From Arthrobacter_N sp051262515 (GTDB taxonomy: Bacteria; Actinomycetota; Actinomycetes; Actinomycetales; Micrococcaceae), in assembly GCF_051262515.1 (NCBI RefSeq), contig NZ_JBIMER010000002.1, positions 292,799 to 356,798 on the forward strand: a stretch of 64,000 nt of DNA, in the 5' to 3' direction. The notes under the pieces were generated by a model. The model searched no databases. It worked only from the letters and a program-made list of their open reading frames with translations, and had not been told where the DNA came from. The translations under genes and the position numbers were made by a program. Below, piece by piece: positions 42,260 through 51,500 of this stretch (its first letter is position 1; every line of letters begins with the position of its first letter).

Positions 42260-44365
42260 GTGGCACCGAGTTCTGAGTACAACGCCCGGCACCTCTCCGT
42301 GCTCGAGGGCCTGGAGGCCGTGCGGAAGCGTCCGGGGATGTACATCGGATCGACGGACTCGCGCGGGCTCATGCACTGCCTGTGGGAGATCATCGACAAC
42401 TCGGTGGACGAGGCACTCGCCGGGCACGGACAGAATATCAAGGTGATCCTGCACCCGGACGGCTCCGTGGAAATCCACGACGACGGCCGCGGCATCCCCG
42501 TCGACGCCGAACCGAAGACGGGGCTCTCCGGAGTCGAGGTCGTCTTCACGAAGCTCCACGCGGGCGGGAAGTTCGGCGGCGGGTCGTACACCGCCTCGGG
42601 AGGCCTCCACGGCGTCGGCGCGAGCGTCGTCAACGCGCTGTCGGCCCGGCTGGACGTCGAGGTGGACCGTGGTGGCAAGACCTACCGCATGCAGTTCCGC
42701 AGGGGCGAACCGGGGCGCTTCACCGACACCGGCAAGGCCAAGCCGGATGCCCCGTTCACCGCGTTTGTGGAGAACTCTGTCCTGGATGTCGTGGGCAAGG
42801 CCAAGCGGGGTGTGACGGGAACGCGCATCCGTTACTGGTCCGACCGCCAGATCTTCACGAAAGACGCCCGGTTCTCCCACGAGGAACTCCAGGCGCGCGC
42901 CCGGCAGACCTCGTTCCTGGTGCCGGGGCTCAAGATCGATGTCCGCGACGACCGGCGATTGCCCGGAACGCCGGGCGAGGCCGGCCCGGTGGAGGAGACG
43001 TTCCACCACGACGGCGGCATTTCCGAGTTCGTCGACTACCTGGCCAACGACTCCTCGGTCACCGACATCTGGCGGCTGCAGGGTTCGGGCACCTTCAAGG
43101 AATCGGTCCCCGTTTTCGACGACGACGGACGCAGCCACATCAGGGACGTCGAGCGCGTGTGCGAGGTGGATATCGCGCTGCGGTGGGGGATCGGCTACGA
43201 CACGACCCTGCGCAGCTACGTGAACATCATCGCCACGCCCAAGGGCGGCACCCACCAGTCCGGCTTCGAGCAGGCGCTGCTGAAGACCTTCCGCAAATCG
43301 GTCGAGGCGAACTCGCGCAAGCTGAGGGCGGGCAACGACAAGATCGAGAAGGACGATGTCATGGCCGGCATGACGGCGGTCCTGACGGTGCGACTTGCCG
43401 AACCGCAGTTCGAGGGCCAGACCAAGGAGATCCTCGGTACGTCCGCGGTCCGGCAGATTGTCACGCGAGTCGTCGAGAAGGAGCTGGCCGCGCGGCTGGG
43501 ATCGTCGGCGCGGGCGGACAAGGCCCAGTCGGCCCAACTTCTCGAGAAGATCGTCAGCGAGATGAAGTCGCGCATTTCGGCGCGCGTGCACAAGGAGACG
43601 CAGCGGCGCAAGAGCGCGCTGGAAACCTCCTCGCTGCCCACGAAGCTCGCGGACTGCCGAAGCGACGACGTTGCGCGCTCAGAGCTGTTCATCGTGGAGG
43701 GAGACAGCGCGCTCGGGACGGCCAAGTTGGCCCGGTCCTCGGACTTCCAGGCGCTCCTGCCGATCCGCGGCAAGATCCTCAACGTGCAGAAGGCATCGGT
43801 CGGGGACATGCTCTCCAACGCCGAGTGCGCTGCGCTCATCCAGGTGGTGGGGGCGGGTTCCGGGCGCAGCTTCGACCTCTCGGCGGCCCGCTACGGCAAG
43901 GTGGTTTTGATGACGGACGCGGATGTCGACGGCGCACACATCCGGACGCTCCTGCTGACCCTCTTCTTCCGCTACATGCGTCCCATGGTGGAGAACGGCC
44001 GCGTGTATGCCGCCGTTCCACCGCTCCACCGCGTCGAGGTGATCAACCCGGGCGCGAAGCAGAACGAGATGGTCTACACCTACTCCGACGCCGAGTTGAC
44101 GCGGGTGCTGAAGGCACTGGAGGCATCCGGGAAGAAGCACAAGGAGCCCATCCAGCGCTACAAGGGTCTGGGGGAGATGGATGCCGGGCAGTTGGCCGAG
44201 ACCACCATGGACCCGCGGCACCGTACGCTCAGGCGGGTCAACATCGCGGACGCGGAGCGCGCCGAGCAGGTCTTCGATCTGTTGATGGGCAGCGACGTTG
44301 CCCCGCGCAAGGAGTTCATTGTCTCGGGCGCCGAGCGACTGGACCGGGAACAGATCGACGCCTGA
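42260..44365 (+). CDS. parE: DNA topoisomerase IV subunit B (ParE)
   Basis: The ATPase subunit of topoisomerase IV, which unlinks daughter chromosomes. The 701-aa protein has the GHKL ATPase motifs EIIDNSVDEALAG, DDGRGIPVD and GGLHGVGASVVNALS, the TOPRIM motifs IVEGDSALGTAK and LMTDADVDGAHIRTLL, and the tail YKGLGEMDAGQLAETTMDP. ParE rather than GyrB is chosen from location after sigA and the partner parC at 51971-54631; sequence alone is close to GyrB. GAGGAG sits 9 nt before the GTG. The 224-bp upstream gap has no clear promoter. Confidence 0.9.
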   Translation: MAPSSEYNARHLSVLEGLEAVRKRPGMYIGSTDSRGLMHCLWEIIDNSVDEALAGHGQNIKVILHPDGSVEIHDDGRGIPVDAEPKTGLSGVEVVFTKLHAGGKFGGGSYTASGGLHGVGASVVNALSARLDVEVDRGGKTYRMQFRRGEPGRFTDTGKAKPDAPFTAFVENSVLDVVGKAKRGVTGTRIRYWSDRQIFTKDARFSHEELQARARQTSFLVPGLKIDVRDDRRLPGTPGEAGPVEETFHHDGGISEFVDYLANDSSVTDIWRLQGSGTFKESVPVFDDDGRSHIRDVERVCEVDIALRWGIGYDTTLRSYVNIIATPKGGTHQSGFEQALLKTFRKSVEANSRKLRAGNDKIEKDDVMAGMTAVLTVRLAEPQFEGQTKEILGTSAVRQIVTRVVEKELAARLGSSARADKAQSAQLLEKIVSEMKSRISARVHKETQRRKSALETSSLPTKLADCRSDDVARSELFIVEGDSALGTAKLARSSDFQALLPIRGKILNVQKASVGDMLSNAECAALIQVVGAGSGRSFDLSAARYGKVVLMTDADVDGAHIRTLLLTLFFRYMRPMVENGRVYAAVPPLHRVEVINPGAKQNEMVYTYSDAELTRVLKALEASGKKHKEPIQRYKGLGEMDAGQLAETTMDPRHRTLRRVNIADAERAEQVFDLLMGSDVAPRKEFIVSGAERLDREQIDA

Positions 44366-44392
44366 GCGAGTCCGCGCCCGGCATCCGGGTCG

Positions 44393-45328
44393 CTAGGCGA
44401 GCAGCCAGGGTGCGACCAGCAGCGTGGTCGGGAGGACGATCAGCAGTGCGGATGAGCCCAGCACCGCGGCGCGGCCGGCCAGCGGCAGGGGTCCCACGGA
44501 GGGCGACAGCAGGCGCTTGAGGCGCATCGAGGAAAGCTCCTCGCTGGGCAGTCCCGATTCGGAGCCCGGTGATACCTTCGTCCCGGACGCGACCGCAACC
44601 AGGGACCGCAGGAGCGTATCGGCGGAGACGTGCCGCAAGGCGGTGTCGTCGGCCAGCATCTCGATGAGTTCCTGCACCGCGTCGCGCGCCAAGCGCGAGG
44701 TGGGCAGCCACGGCAGCGCGTTGTGCCACGATTCGAAGGCGAGTACCAGCAAATCGTGCCGCTGGTCCAGGTGCGCGCGTTCGTGGGCGATGACCCCGCG
44801 CAGCCCCTCGTCGTCGAGGGCGTCCAGGAGACCCCGCGAAAGCACCGTCAGGGAACCGTTGAATCCTGGCAGGCAGTAGGCCACGGGAGCGCCGTGGGCC
44901 AGGACCACGGTGCCCGGCGTGGTGGGCGAGGGATCGCTGAGCAGGGCAAGCAGCCGGCGGTGCCTCTGCCGCTGGCGGGCGACGCGGTACGTGGACAACA
45001 GCAGCGTGAAGACCAGATGCGAGCCGAGCAACAGGGCGGTGCTGAGGGCAAAAACGTGAACCGGCTCCAGGGAAGGCGCGGAGGGGCCGGCGGTGAGGAC
45101 CTGCCAGAGACCGGCGAGGGCCGCTATGAGGTTGGCGCCCAGCGGTTCCAGGCCCCACACCAGCATTGCCCCGATCATGGACAGCCCACCGGCGAGGGCT
45201 ATGGCCTGCCAGAGGAAAAGGGCGGTAAACGGGGAGCGCGAGGTCCATGCCATCCGTGACAGCAATACCGGGGCGGGCCACGCCAAGATGACGGCGAGGC
45301 CTGCGAGGAGATAGGAGGCGATTAGCAC
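44393..45328 (-). CDS. M56 family membrane metallopeptidase (BlaR1/MecR1-like, no sensor domain)
   Basis: A 311-aa membrane protein with about four hydrophobic segments and the zinc protease motif HERAH (about 182-186) in a cytoplasmic loop, followed by ESWHNALPWLPTSRL and EMLADDTAL with the third-ligand acidic region. BlaR1 and MecR1 use this domain to inactivate BlaI/MecI; here the penicillin-binding sensor domain is missing. It lies 28 bp downstream of blaI and is probably co-transcribed. GTG start. Confidence 0.9.
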   Translation of the reverse strand: MLIASYLLAGLAVILAWPAPVLLSRMAWTSRSPFTALFLWQAIALAGGLSMIGAMLVWGLEPLGANLIAALAGLWQVLTAGPSAPSLEPVHVFALSTALLLGSHLVFTLLLSTYRVARQRQRHRRLLALLSDPSPTTPGTVVLAHGAPVAYCLPGFNGSLTVLSRGLLDALDDEGLRGVIAHERAHLDQRHDLLVLAFESWHNALPWLPTSRLARDAVQELIEMLADDTALRHVSADTLLRSLVAVASGTKVSPGSESGLPSEELSSMRLKRLLSPSVGPLPLAGRAAVLGSSALLIVLPTTLLVAPWLLA

Positions 45329-45356
45329 GGGCGCCGCATGGTGTGGTCCCGGCCGG

Positions 45357-45734
45357 CTATGCGGTCTGGTTGCCGTTCAGGATGCGACGGAGGGCGGCCG
45401 CCTCGTCGCCGGAAATCCCGCCGATGAAGCGGGTCAGCACTGCCTCGCGGTCCAGCACGGTGCCCAGTGCCTCGTTCATGAGTTCGACCGTGTGTTCCTC
45501 GCGGCTGGTGACGGCGTGGTAGCGGTGCGGTCGTGTGTCGCGTTCCCTGGTGACCAGGTGCTTCTTCTCAAGCCGCGCAAGGACGGTGAGAACCGTGGTA
45601 ACGGCGAGCTCCTTGCCGTCGAGATCGCCCGTGGACTGCGCCAGCAGGTCGCGCAGATCGTTGGCCGTGCGGGCCTCCACGCTGTCCCACAGCAAATCCA
45701 TTACCGAACGTTCGAGTTCGCCGAGAGTGGCCAA
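45357..45734 (-). CDS. blaI: BlaI/MecI/CopY family transcriptional repressor
   Basis: A 125-aa winged-helix repressor (ELERSVMDLLWDSVEARTAN, then LAVTTVLTVLARLEKKHLVT and RPHRYHAVTSREEHTVEL) with a C-terminal dimer part (LTRFIGGISGDEAAALRRIL). The start is read as TTG with AAGGA nearby; no ATG or GTG in frame fits better. It lies upstream of the M56 protease gene, its likely inactivator, and is divergent from cydA across a gap holding three palindromes. Self-regulation plus control of cyd is inferred. Confidence 0.92.
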   Translation of the reverse strand: MATLGELERSVMDLLWDSVEARTANDLRDLLAQSTGDLDGKELAVTTVLTVLARLEKKHLVTRERDTRPHRYHAVTSREEHTVELMNEALGTVLDREAVLTRFIGGISGDEAAALRRILNGNQTA

Positions 45735-45826
45735 TGCTGATCCTTAGGGTTTTACCGGTCGTCTGGGCGGCCCCTACCGGGGCGGGACCGCTTCCGGTTC
45801 CTAATTTACACCGATTCCCGGCAAGG

Positions 45827-45843
45827 TTCTACATCCGGTAGAA
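45827..45843. promoter_or_regulatory. Operator copy 1: TTCTAC-N5-GTAGAA
   Basis: Inverted repeat with 6-bp arms (7 bp counting flanking G/C). It is the copy nearest blaI and lies about where the blaI -35 region would be, if TAAATT further toward blaI is its -10. Confidence 0.65.
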
Positions 45844-45852
45844 CTTAGGATA

Positions 45853-45869
45853 TTCTACCGAGCGTAGAA
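45853..45869. promoter_or_regulatory. Operator copy 2: TTCTAC-N5-GTAGAA
   Basis: Same 6-bp arms and 5-nt spacer as copy 1, 26 bp (about 2.5 helical turns) away. It overlaps a TATTCT (45851-45856) that could be the cydA -10 box. Confidence 0.65.
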
Positions 45870-45873
45870 GTAC

Positions 45874-45890
45874 TTCTACGAACGGTAGAA
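45874..45890. promoter_or_regulatory. Operator copy 3: TTCTAC-N5-GTAGAA
   Basis: Third copy, 21 bp (two helical turns) from copy 2. Copies 2 and 3 together form one larger near-perfect palindrome centred on GTAC at 45870-45873. It ends 47 bp before the cydA ATG. Confidence 0.65.
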
Positions 45891-45901
45891 AACATGCCGC
45901 C

Positions 45902-45920
45902 GGGGCGGAAGCACCGCCCC
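45902..45920 (+). other. Hairpin in the cydA leader
   Basis: A 7-bp stem GGGGCGG/CCGCCCC with a 5-nt loop lies just before the GGAAGGGG ribosome site of cydA. It could affect initiation; no evidence beyond pairing. Confidence 0.35.
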
Positions 45921-45937
45921 TGCGGGAAGGGGAAGCA

Positions 45938-47521
45938 ATGGATCCGCTCGAAATAGCACGGTGGCAGTTCGGGATCACCACCGTGTACCACTTCCTCATG
46001 GTTCCCCTCACCATCGGGCTCGGCCTGACCGTCGCGGTGCTGCAGACCGTCTGGCACCGCACCGGCGCGCCCGAGTACCTTCGGATGACCAAGTTCTGGG
46101 GCAAGCTCTTCCTCATCAACTTCGTGATGGGGGTCGCCACCGGCATCGTCCAGGAATTCCAGTTCGGTATGGCCTGGAGCGAGTACAGCCGGTTCGTCGG
46201 GGACGTGTTCGGGGCGCCGCTGGCCATGGAGGCGCTGTTGGCCTTCTTCGTCGAGTCGACGTTCCTGGGGCTGTGGATCTTCGGGTGGGACCGCCTGCCA
46301 CGGCGGATCCACCTGCTCTGCATCTGGTGCGCCTCGCTGGCAACGATCTTCTCCGCTTACTTCATCCTGGTGGCGAATTCCTGGATGCAGCACCCGGTCG
46401 GCGTCGAGATCGTCGACGGGCGCGCCGTGATGAACGACGTCTGGGCAGTGTTCACGAACAACACCGCCTTGGTGACCTTCCCGCACACCATCTTCGGCGC
46501 CTTCTCCGTCGCCGGGGGATTCCTGCTGGGTATTTCCTGGTACCACCTGCACAAGCGCCGCACTGCCGGGATCGACACCGTGGACACCGCCGGCCGTGTG
46601 GTGGTGGGGGAGGACCCCCGCTGGGGTGCCGGCCGCGACGCCACCGACCATGCCGTGTGGATCAAATCCCTACGCATCGGGGCGGTCGTCGCGATGGTCT
46701 CCTTCGCCGGCGTCGGCATCACCGGCCACGCCCAGGCGCAGCTGATGTTCGAGCAGCAGCCCATGAAGATGGCCGCGGCCGAGGCCGCCTGCCACGACGG
46801 CACCGGCTTCTCCGTGCTGGCCATAGGCGACCTCACCAGCGGCGGCGCCACCACGTGCGACGACGTCGTCGGCGTCTACGAGATCCCCGGCCTGCTCTCG
46901 TTCCTGGCCAACGACGACTTCACCACCGAGGTGCGCGGGGTGAACACGCTGCTGCCGGAGTACGCGGAGAAGTACGGCAGCCACTACCCGGACCAGCCGG
47001 AGATCTACGGCGAACTGGCCGGGCAGGAGATCAACTACCTCCCGTTGATGGAGGTCACCTACTGGGGCTTCCGGCTCATGATCACGTTCGGCGGTCTGGC
47101 CGCGTTCGCCGCGGCCGTTGCGTTGTGGATGACGCGCAAGGGCACGGTCCCGGACAACCAGTGGATCTCCCGCCTCGCCGTCGTCGGCATCCTGGCACCC
47201 TTCGGCGCCAACTCCGCGGGCTGGATCTTCACCGAGATGGGCCGCCAGCCGTTCTCCGTGGTCCCCAACCCCACCTACGACGGCATCGACCAGGTCTTCC
47301 TCTACACGGCGGCGTCTGTCTCGCCGGGCGTCGGCGCAGGGGAACTGCTGTTCTCGCTGATCGCTCTGACCCTCGTCTACGCGCTCCTGCTCGTGGTCGA
47401 ACTCGTCATGCTCTTTCGGTACGTGCGCGGCGGCGTGGCGTCCGCGATGCCTGAACTCGATCCCGCCGAACACCACGACGCCGGGCGGGACGACGGCGAC
47501 GTGCTCGCCTTCGCCTACTGA
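45938..47521 (+). CDS. cydA: Cytochrome bd ubiquinol/menaquinol oxidase subunit I
   Basis: CydA carries the haems and quinol site of the high-affinity terminal oxidase used at low oxygen. The 527-aa protein has about nine membrane segments, the haem-ligand histidine in VYHFLMVPLTIG (His18), FQFGMAWSEYSRFVGDVFGA, EALLAFFVESTFLGLW and GRQPF (about 434) where many homologues have GRQPW. A strong GGAAGGGG precedes the ATG. cydB and cydDC follow closely, forming a cydABDC operon. Confidence 0.97.
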   Translation: MDPLEIARWQFGITTVYHFLMVPLTIGLGLTVAVLQTVWHRTGAPEYLRMTKFWGKLFLINFVMGVATGIVQEFQFGMAWSEYSRFVGDVFGAPLAMEALLAFFVESTFLGLWIFGWDRLPRRIHLLCIWCASLATIFSAYFILVANSWMQHPVGVEIVDGRAVMNDVWAVFTNNTALVTFPHTIFGAFSVAGGFLLGISWYHLHKRRTAGIDTVDTAGRVVVGEDPRWGAGRDATDHAVWIKSLRIGAVVAMVSFAGVGITGHAQAQLMFEQQPMKMAAAEAACHDGTGFSVLAIGDLTSGGATTCDDVVGVYEIPGLLSFLANDDFTTEVRGVNTLLPEYAEKYGSHYPDQPEIYGELAGQEINYLPLMEVTYWGFRLMITFGGLAAFAAAVALWMTRKGTVPDNQWISRLAVVGILAPFGANSAGWIFTEMGRQPFSVVPNPTYDGIDQVFLYTAASVSPGVGAGELLFSLIALTLVYALLLVVELVMLFRYVRGGVASAMPELDPAEHHDAGRDDGDVLAFAY

Positions 47522-47544
47522 ACCGGCACGAGAGAGGACACGCC

Positions 47545-48567
47545 ATGGATTCCCTGCCCACCCTGTGGTTCACACTGATTGCCGTCCTGTGGATCGGCTA
47601 CCTTTTCCTGGAGGGCTTCGACCTCGGCGTCGGAATGCTGATGCGGACGTTCGCGCGGGACGACCGGCAGCGCCGCGTCCTGCTCAACACCATCGGTCCC
47701 GTCTGGGACGGCAACGAGGTGTGGCTGATCACCGCGGCCGGCGCCATGTTCGCCGCGTTCCCGCACTGGTACGCCTCGCTTTTCGCCGCGCTTTACGTGC
47801 CCATGGTGCTGGTCCTCCTGGCATTGATCTTCCGGGCCGTCGCCTTCGAATACCGGGGCAAGTCCCACTCCGCGCGCGCCCGCGGCCTGTGGGACGCCGC
47901 CATCGCCGGGGGATCGTTCGTGGCCGCCTTCGGCGTCGGAGCCCTGCTCGCCCTCACCACCACGGGACTGCCGCTGAACGCGAACGGCGACCGGGTCGGA
48001 GGGGCGTTTGCATGGTTCAACGGCTACGCGGTGCTCGGTGGGCTGGCTGTCGTGGCGTTCTGCCTCATCCACGCGCTGGCCTTCCTAACCCTCAAGACCG
48101 ACGGCGGAATCCGGACCCGGGCGCGGGGGCTGCTGGTGCGGTGGATGCCGCTGGGCCTGCTGCCGATGGCCGGCTGGGCGATCGCCGTCGTCGTGCCCGC
48201 GGCCGAAACCGTCCCGGCCCTGCTGCTGGCGCTCGGCCTCGGCGCGGCCGCCTTCGCCTGGAGCGCGTCGCGGGCCGGCCGCGAGGGACGCTGCTTCATC
48301 GGGTTGGGAACGTTCCTGGTGCTGGCGGTGGCGGCGATCTTCACGGCCGCCTACCCCGACGTGTTGCCGTCGACCCTGGACGATTCGTTCAACCTGACCG
48401 TCGCCAACGCCTCCTCGTCCCCGTACACCCTCGGGGTGATGAGCGTCGTCGCGGCGTTCGCCCTCCCGGTGGTGCTCGCCTACCAGGCGTGGACCTACTG
48501 GGTCTTCCGCAAGCGCATCACCGAATCCCACATCCCGGAAGCCCACCGGGTCACCCCGATTGTTTAG
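47545..48567 (+). CDS. cydB: Cytochrome bd oxidase subunit II
   Basis: The structural partner of CydA. The 340-aa protein has eight or nine membrane segments and the family start LWIGYLFLEGFDLGVGML, TIGPVWDGNEVWLITAAGAMF, RAVAFEYRGK and TLDDSFNLTVANASSSPYTL. GAGAGGA precedes the ATG. It lies 23 bp after cydA and 6 bp before the cydDC gene. Confidence 0.97.
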   Translation: MDSLPTLWFTLIAVLWIGYLFLEGFDLGVGMLMRTFARDDRQRRVLLNTIGPVWDGNEVWLITAAGAMFAAFPHWYASLFAALYVPMVLVLLALIFRAVAFEYRGKSHSARARGLWDAAIAGGSFVAAFGVGALLALTTTGLPLNANGDRVGGAFAWFNGYAVLGGLAVVAFCLIHALAFLTLKTDGGIRTRARGLLVRWMPLGLLPMAGWAIAVVVPAAETVPALLLALGLGAAAFAWSASRAGREGRCFIGLGTFLVLAVAAIFTAAYPDVLPSTLDDSFNLTVANASSSPYTLGVMSVVAAFALPVVLAYQAWTYWVFRKRITESHIPEAHRVTPIV

Positions 48568-48573
48568 GACGCC

Positions 48574-51500
48574 ATGAAACCCGCGCTTCCCGGCGGCACC
48601 GGAGGCCGCGCCGCTCTGGCCGTCCTGGCGGGCTGGGCCGCCGTCAAGGCCCTCGGCATGCTGCTGCTGGCCGACGCCCTCGCCACGGCGATCGCCGAAC
48701 TGGCGGCCGGGGGAGGGGCCGATACGCGCCGGCTGCTCGTCCTCGGCGTCGCCGGTGCCCTGCTGCGCGCCGGCGGCGCATGGGCCACGGCGCACGCGGC
48801 AACACGCGCGGGACTCGGCGCCAAGGAGCGGCTCCGTGCCGAGCTGGTCACGGACGCCCTCGCGGGAAACGGGCCCACCAGCCCGGCGGATGCATGCGGC
48901 CTCGGCCACGGTGCGTTGTCGGCACTGGCGAGCCGCGGCCTGGACGGGCTGGACAACTACTACTCCAAATACCTGCCAGCACTCGTCGCCGCCGCGGTCA
49001 TTCCGCCGGTGCTGGGGGTGCGCATCCTGGCTGCGGATTGGGTGTCCGCGCTCATCGTGGCGCTCACGGTGCCCCTCGTCCCGATCTTCATGGTGCTGAT
49101 CGGCCTGCACACCCGGGACCGCATGCACCAGGCGGCCGCCGGTCTTGATGCGTTGGCGAACCAGCTGCTCGAACTGGCCCAGGGACTCCCGGCCCTCATC
49201 GGTCTGCGCCGCGCGGACGGCAAGGGCTCGGCGCTGCGCCGGGTATCGGAGGACTACCGCGCCTCCACAATGGGCACCCTGCGCACGGCCTTCCTTTCGG
49301 GGCTGGCGCTGGAGCTGGTGGCGACGATCTCGGTCGCCGTGGTGGCCGTGTTCATCGGTCTCCGCCTGGTGTACGGGGACATGGCGCTGGGTGCCGGCCT
49401 CCTGGCCCTGATTCTCGCACCCGACTGCTTCGCCCCGCTGCGCGAGCTGGGATCCGCCCACCACGCATCCGAGGACGGCGTCAAGGCACTCGAGCGCAGC
49501 CGTGCCGTGTTGGACGCCCCGCGGGGAGTCCGGACGCCGGCCGTCGCCCCCGCACCGGGAACGGTGTTGGACGTCGGCCACCTGACGGTCACGCATGCGG
49601 GCAACGCGACCCCGACGGTGACGGGTTGGTCGCTGCGACTCGAACCGGGCGCGGCCGCGGTCCTCGACGGTCCGAGCGGCACCGGCAAGACCACGATCCT
49701 GCGGGTCCTTGCCGGTATCGCGGACGCCGATGGCGCCGATGCCCCACGGGTGTCCGGACGCCTGGGAATCGACCGGGGGAGCATTGCCTGGGTTCCGCAG
49801 CACCCAGTGTTCTCCGAGGAGACGGTCGACGCCGAACTGGCCCTGCACGCAGGGGTCGGCTCCACACCGGCCACGCGTGCGGTCGTCCTGGAGCGGGTCA
49901 ATGCCGGCGCACTGGGCGGACGCCGCCCCACGGACTGCAGCCCCGGGGAGCTGCGCCGCGTCGCCGTGGCCCGTGCCTTGCTGCGCATCGAGACGGCGCC
50001 GGGTGTCGTCCTGCTCCTTGCCGACGAGCCGACGGCCCACCTCGATCCGGTGAGTGCGGACGCGGTTCGCGCGGCCTTGTCCGGTCTGCGCGGAAGCGTC
50101 GGGATCCTCGTTGCCAGCCATGACCGCGAGCTTGCCCGGCAACTCGCCGCAGCCCCGGCCGGGGGTCCACGCGGCAGCGTCATGACAGCAGAAACCGCCC
50201 AAACCGGTACGTCGGCGTCCGCGGGCACAGTCCGGGAACCCGTCGCAGCGTCCGACGTGAAGCCCGCCTCGCCGTCCCGCGCGCCGTCCCGGCCACGGCG
50301 GAGTCTCGCCCACTGGGCACTCCTTCGCACACTGCCCTGGGGGAAGGGGGGCCTGGGTCTCGGCATTCTCTTCGCGGTTCTCGCACTCGCCGCCGGGGCC
50401 GCGCTGACCGGAATCTCCGGTTGGCTGATCGTTAGCGCCAGCCACCAACCCCATGTACTGCACCTGATGGTCGCGATCGTGGGTGTCCGCGCCTTCGGCC
50501 TCGGCCGTTCGCTCCTGCGCTACGTGGAGCGTTTGCGCGTGCACGACGCCGTCCTGTGGTGGGCGGGCGCCCTGCGCGAGCGGACGTGGGACGCGCTGGC
50601 CGCGCGTCCCGAACACTGGGGCCGGATCACACGGTCCGGCGCCGCGCTGGGGCACCTCGTCGCCGAGATCGACGAGGTCCGCGACACCGTTCCGCGCGTG
50701 CTCGTCGCACCGGCGGCCGGCGTACTGACATGGGCCGCCATCGGCCTGGCCGTCGGACTCTGGGCACCGGACGCGCTGTGGGTCGCGCTGTCCGTCGGTG
50801 TCGGAGCATGGGTGTTGCTGCCTGCGGCTGTGCTGGCCGTCGAACGCCGCGCGACCATCGAGGCAGCCCGGCACAGGATCTGGCTGGGACACCGTGTCCC
50901 CGCATTGTTCGCCGCGGCGCGGGACCTGCGCGCGAACGGCGTGGCATCCGCCGCCGCGGAGTCGTTTGCGAGCCACGACGCCGGGGCGACGCGTGCCATG
51001 CGACGGACTGCGTGGGGTGCGGGGATCGGACAGGCCGGCGCGGCCCTGCTCTCGTCCGCGGCCGCCGTGCTCGCGGTGGCCGGGACGGCGGGCGGCGCGG
51101 GAGAGGCCGCGGCCGTCGGGGGCCTGCTGATGCTGGCGCTCGCCGAACCGATAACGGACGCCTCGGCGGCGGTCCAGCGGATTCCCCAGCTCGACGACGG
51201 TCTGCGGCGCCTGCATAACAACGTGGGCGGTATGGCCGCCGAACGCGCGCTCCCGCCTCCCGCCCCGCACACCGCGGAACCGGACAATCGTCTTTCCATC
51301 CGGCTCCGCGGCGTCAGCGCCGGATGGGGCGCCGGACCGGACGTGGTGGTCGGAGCCGACCTGGCGGTAGGCCCCGGGCAGTGGGTCGCGGTCACGGGGC
51401 CTTCTGGCGCGGGGAAGTCCACGCTGCTTGCCGTGCTTTTGGGTGCCCTGGAGCCCCGCTCCGGGCGGTTGGAGGCGCGAACCGGCGGCGGGGCGTGGCG

